Assembly: GCA_050633285.1 (NCBI GenBank)
Contig: JBOEGG010000006.1
Coordinates: 1-64,000 of the forward strand
Direction: 5' to 3'
Source: UBA1672 sp050633285
GTDB lineage: Bacteria > Pseudomonadota > Alphaproteobacteria > Micavibrionales > Micavibrionaceae
Length of the DNA: 64,000 bases
Positions 62,628-64,000 of this stretch are shown piece after piece. Under the pieces are notes generated by a model. That model had not been told where the DNA came from and made no database searches. It saw only the letters and a list, made by a program, of their open reading frames with translations. Positions within the stretch are counted from its first letter, which is position 1. Every line of letters begins with the position of its first letter. The position numbers were made by a program, and so were the translations under genes.

Positions 62628-62894
62628 ATGGAACATAATGAATTTAAATTTTCGCAGGAAAAATGTGGGGTAACCCCAGAGCCGAGTGAAGAAGGTAACT
62701 TCCGTTTAACTGTAGCTTTTGAACGTGGAAGCGAAGTAAAGCACTTCACAGGCAAGGAACTTGAGGGTCTTGAACAAGATTTAGCCACAACGTTTGAAGA
62801 AGAAGCGATTATGCCCGATCAGTTAAAACTTGCACGGGAGCATCTGGATAACATTGATTACGATAGTATCGGCGGTGTTGATATCGCATCTTAA
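62628..62894 (+). CDS. Small acidic hypothetical protein
   Basis: 88 residues from ATG 62628, with AGAGGTGA 5-6 bases upstream; an earlier GTG at 62619 overlaps that element and is less likely. The protein is acidic, soluble, with a beta-rich first half (FRLTVAFERGSEVKHFTG) and helical second half (LEGLEQDLATTFEEEA). One Cys, no motif that I recognise. It lies 65 bases after the PagL-like gene on the same strand and 9 bases from the nuoI stop. Co-transcription with the deacylase gene is possible but not shown. Confidence 0.7.
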   Translation: MEHNEFKFSQEKCGVTPEPSEEGNFRLTVAFERGSEVKHFTGKELEGLEQDLATTFEEEAIMPDQLKLAREHLDNIDYDSIGGVDIAS

Positions 62895-62903
62895 ATCGTT
62901 TTA

Positions 62904-63386
62904 TTAACGGTACTGCGCATCCGCAACGATGTTTGCCGCAAGTTGTGCTTCCCATCTATCACCATTCGCTAAGAGCTTTTCTTTGTTATAGTAAAGCTCT
63001 TCGCGTGTTTCTGTAGCATATTCAAAATTCGGTCCCTCAACAATGGCATCAACAGGACAAGCTTCCTGACATAGGCCACAATAGATACACTTAGTCATAT
63101 CAATGTCATATTTTGTTGTGCGACGAGAACCGTCATCACGTGGCTCTGCCTCAATCGTAATTGCAAGTGCAGGGCAAATTGCTTCACATAACTTACACGC
63201 AATACAACGTTCCTCACCATTAGGGTAACGACGCAATGCATGCTCACCTCTGAAACGTGGGGAAATTGGACCTTTTTCATGCGGGTAGTTAATTGTCACT
63301 CTAGGAACAAAAAACATATATTTAAGTGTTAAAAGAAAACCTTTAACAATTTCGGTCAGGAAAAATGAACGTGCAAAGTTATCCAT
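62904..63386 (-). CDS. nuoI: NADH-quinone oxidoreductase subunit I
   Basis: Carries iron-sulfur clusters N6a and N6b in the peripheral arm of complex I. 160 residues. Two 4Fe-4S motifs are visible: CIACKLCEAICPALAITIEA near 60 and CIYCGLCQEACPVDAIVEGP near 99, followed by the conserved NFEYATETREELYYNKEKLL. It is 2 bases after nuoH and convergent with the small plus-strand gene. Confidence 0.97.
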   Translation of the reverse strand: MDNFARSFFLTEIVKGFLLTLKYMFFVPRVTINYPHEKGPISPRFRGEHALRRYPNGEERCIACKLCEAICPALAITIEAEPRDDGSRRTTKYDIDMTKCIYCGLCQEACPVDAIVEGPNFEYATETREELYYNKEKLLANGDRWEAQLAANIVADAQYR

Positions 63387-63388
63387 AA

Positions 63389-64000
63389 TTATTCAGTTCC
63401 ATTATTAAGTGTTTCTTTTACAGATTCTATCGCGGATTTCGCTTCTACATCCACATTTACAGCCTGTGTTTCTAATTCCACAATAGCGGTTTCGGCAGCA
63501 GCTTGCGCATTTGGTAGCGCATCAAACGTAAGCAGTAAGCCAGCCGTCAAAACAACCCACCCTAATGTTAGTGGCAGGAATACTTTCCAACCCAAGCGCA
63601 TAAGCTGATCATATCTGAAACGCGGCAATGTCGCACGTGACCAGATAAAGAAGAATAGTACACCCGCAGTTTTAAGTGCAAACCAAACAATACCGGGAAC
63701 AAAGGCCAAGCTATCTATCCCGAATGGTGGCAACCATCCGCCAAGGAATAATGTAACCGCAATGGCACTCATCAAAATCATATTGGCATATTCACCAAGG
63801 AAGAATAAAGCAAAGGTCATCGCAGAATATTCAACCATAAACCCGCCGGTAATTTCTGATTCACCCTCGGGCAAATCGAATGGCGCTCTGTTTGTCTCTG
63901 CTAAAATAGAGATCAAAAAGACAATAAACATTGGGAAGAGCAATATTTGAACCCATACCGGGCGCTCTGCCAACACTATTTCCTGTAAATTCAAAGATCC
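63389..64000 (-). CDS. nuoH: NADH-quinone oxidoreductase subunit H, 5' end beyond window
   Basis: Membrane subunit next to the quinone-binding site. Only the C-terminal 203 codons are in the window; the frame is open through the edge at 64000, so the apparent TTG at 63994 is not a start. AETNRAPFDLPEGESEITGG is the hallmark cytoplasmic loop, followed by EYSAMTFALFFLGEYANMI, FIWSRATLPRFRYDQLMRLG and WKVFLPLTLGWVVL. After the last helix there is an additional tail of about 43 residues (AQAAAETAIVELETQAVNVD...), acidic and helical in look, not present in typical NuoH. Confidence 0.96.
   Translation of the reverse strand, partial: GSLNLQEIVLAERPVWVQILLFPMFIVFLISILAETNRAPFDLPEGESEITGGFMVEYSAMTFALFFLGEYANMILMSAIAVTLFLGGWLPPFGIDSLAFVPGIVWFALKTAGVLFFFIWSRATLPRFRYDQLMRLGWKVFLPLTLGWVVLTAGLLLTFDALPNAQAAAETAIVELETQAVNVDVEAKSAIESVKETLNNGTE

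Noticed and set aside
1..64000. CRISPR arrays, tRNA/rRNA genes, insertion sequences, prophage or biosynthetic clusters
   Set aside because: No regularly spaced repeats, cloverleaf or rRNA sequence, transposase or phage genes, or assembly-line enzymes were seen. The region is almost entirely conserved housekeeping genes.

Overview
The window is chromosomal backbone of an alphaproteobacterium with a fairly AT-rich genome (about 40-45% GC by eye, not counted). The main argument is gene order. Two long blocks match arrangements kept across Alphaproteobacteria: lpdA-pdhC-pdhB-pdhA-ftsB-eno-kdsA-pyrG-secG-tpiA-ppiD-trpEGDC-lexA-comEC-gltX-gltA-lpxB-lpxI-lpxA-fabZ-lpxD-skp-bamA-rseP-dxr-cdsA-uppS-frr-pyrH-tsf-rpsB, and dnaE-lolD-lolC-proS-DUF1467-rnj-coaX-birA-nuoN-M-L-K-J-I-H. 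Further support comes from PdhB with its own lipoyl domain, LpxI instead of LpxH, and a GTTC-N7-GTTC type LexA box at lexA. The order within the class cannot be fixed by eye; a free-living Gram-negative cell with LPS, complex I and tryptophan synthesis is implied.

Layout. 1-7435: a truncated methyltransferase gene, then the pyruvate dehydrogenase genes on the minus strand, with a LOG-family gene between pdhC and lpdA and an opposite-strand orphan gene between pdhC and pdhB, followed by ftsB. 7574-13210: eno, a small Ala-rich orphan, kdsA, pyrG, secG and tpiA (minus). 13330-21494: ppiD, trpE, trpG, trpD, trpC and lexA (plus), with a YibQ-type deacetylase gene inserted in reverse between trpE and trpG. 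21491-26659: comEC (minus), gltX and gltA (plus), closed by a strong bidirectional terminator. 26743-42881: a 16-gene minus-strand envelope and translation block (lipid A synthesis, FabZ, Skp, BamA, two tandem RseP-type proteases, Dxr, CdsA, UppS, Frr, PyrH, Ts, S2). 43104-44582: an unrecognised protein with an HExxH motif. 44588-61857: dnaE, lolD, lolC, proS, an exported orphan, DUF1467, RNase J, coaX, birA and nuoNMLKJ (minus). 62020-62894: a PagL-like lipid A deacylase and a small orphan on the plus strand inside the nuo cluster. 62904-64000: nuoI and truncated nuoH.

How it fits together. KdsA, LpxA/D/I/B, FabZ, Skp, BamA, RseP, LolCD and the PagL-like enzyme all serve outer-membrane building and remodelling; UppS and YibQ add cell-wall functions. 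PDH, citrate synthase, enolase, TpiA and complex I form the central energy route. rpsB-tsf-pyrH-frr, proS and gltX serve translation.

The backbone is ordinary, and I found no CRISPR array, prophage, transposon, tRNA, rRNA or recognisable new multi-gene system. The unusual points are single-gene: an archaeal/eukaryotic-type ProS in the normal proS position, two adjacent RseP paralogues, a LolD with a long acidic N-terminus, a His-rich NuoL loop, a second LexA-box match upstream of ftsB, and several orphan genes placed inside otherwise conserved operons. No gene-free stretch exceeds 300 bases; the longest are 3852-4097 and 25106-25351, about 246 bases each, and both carry candidate promoters.
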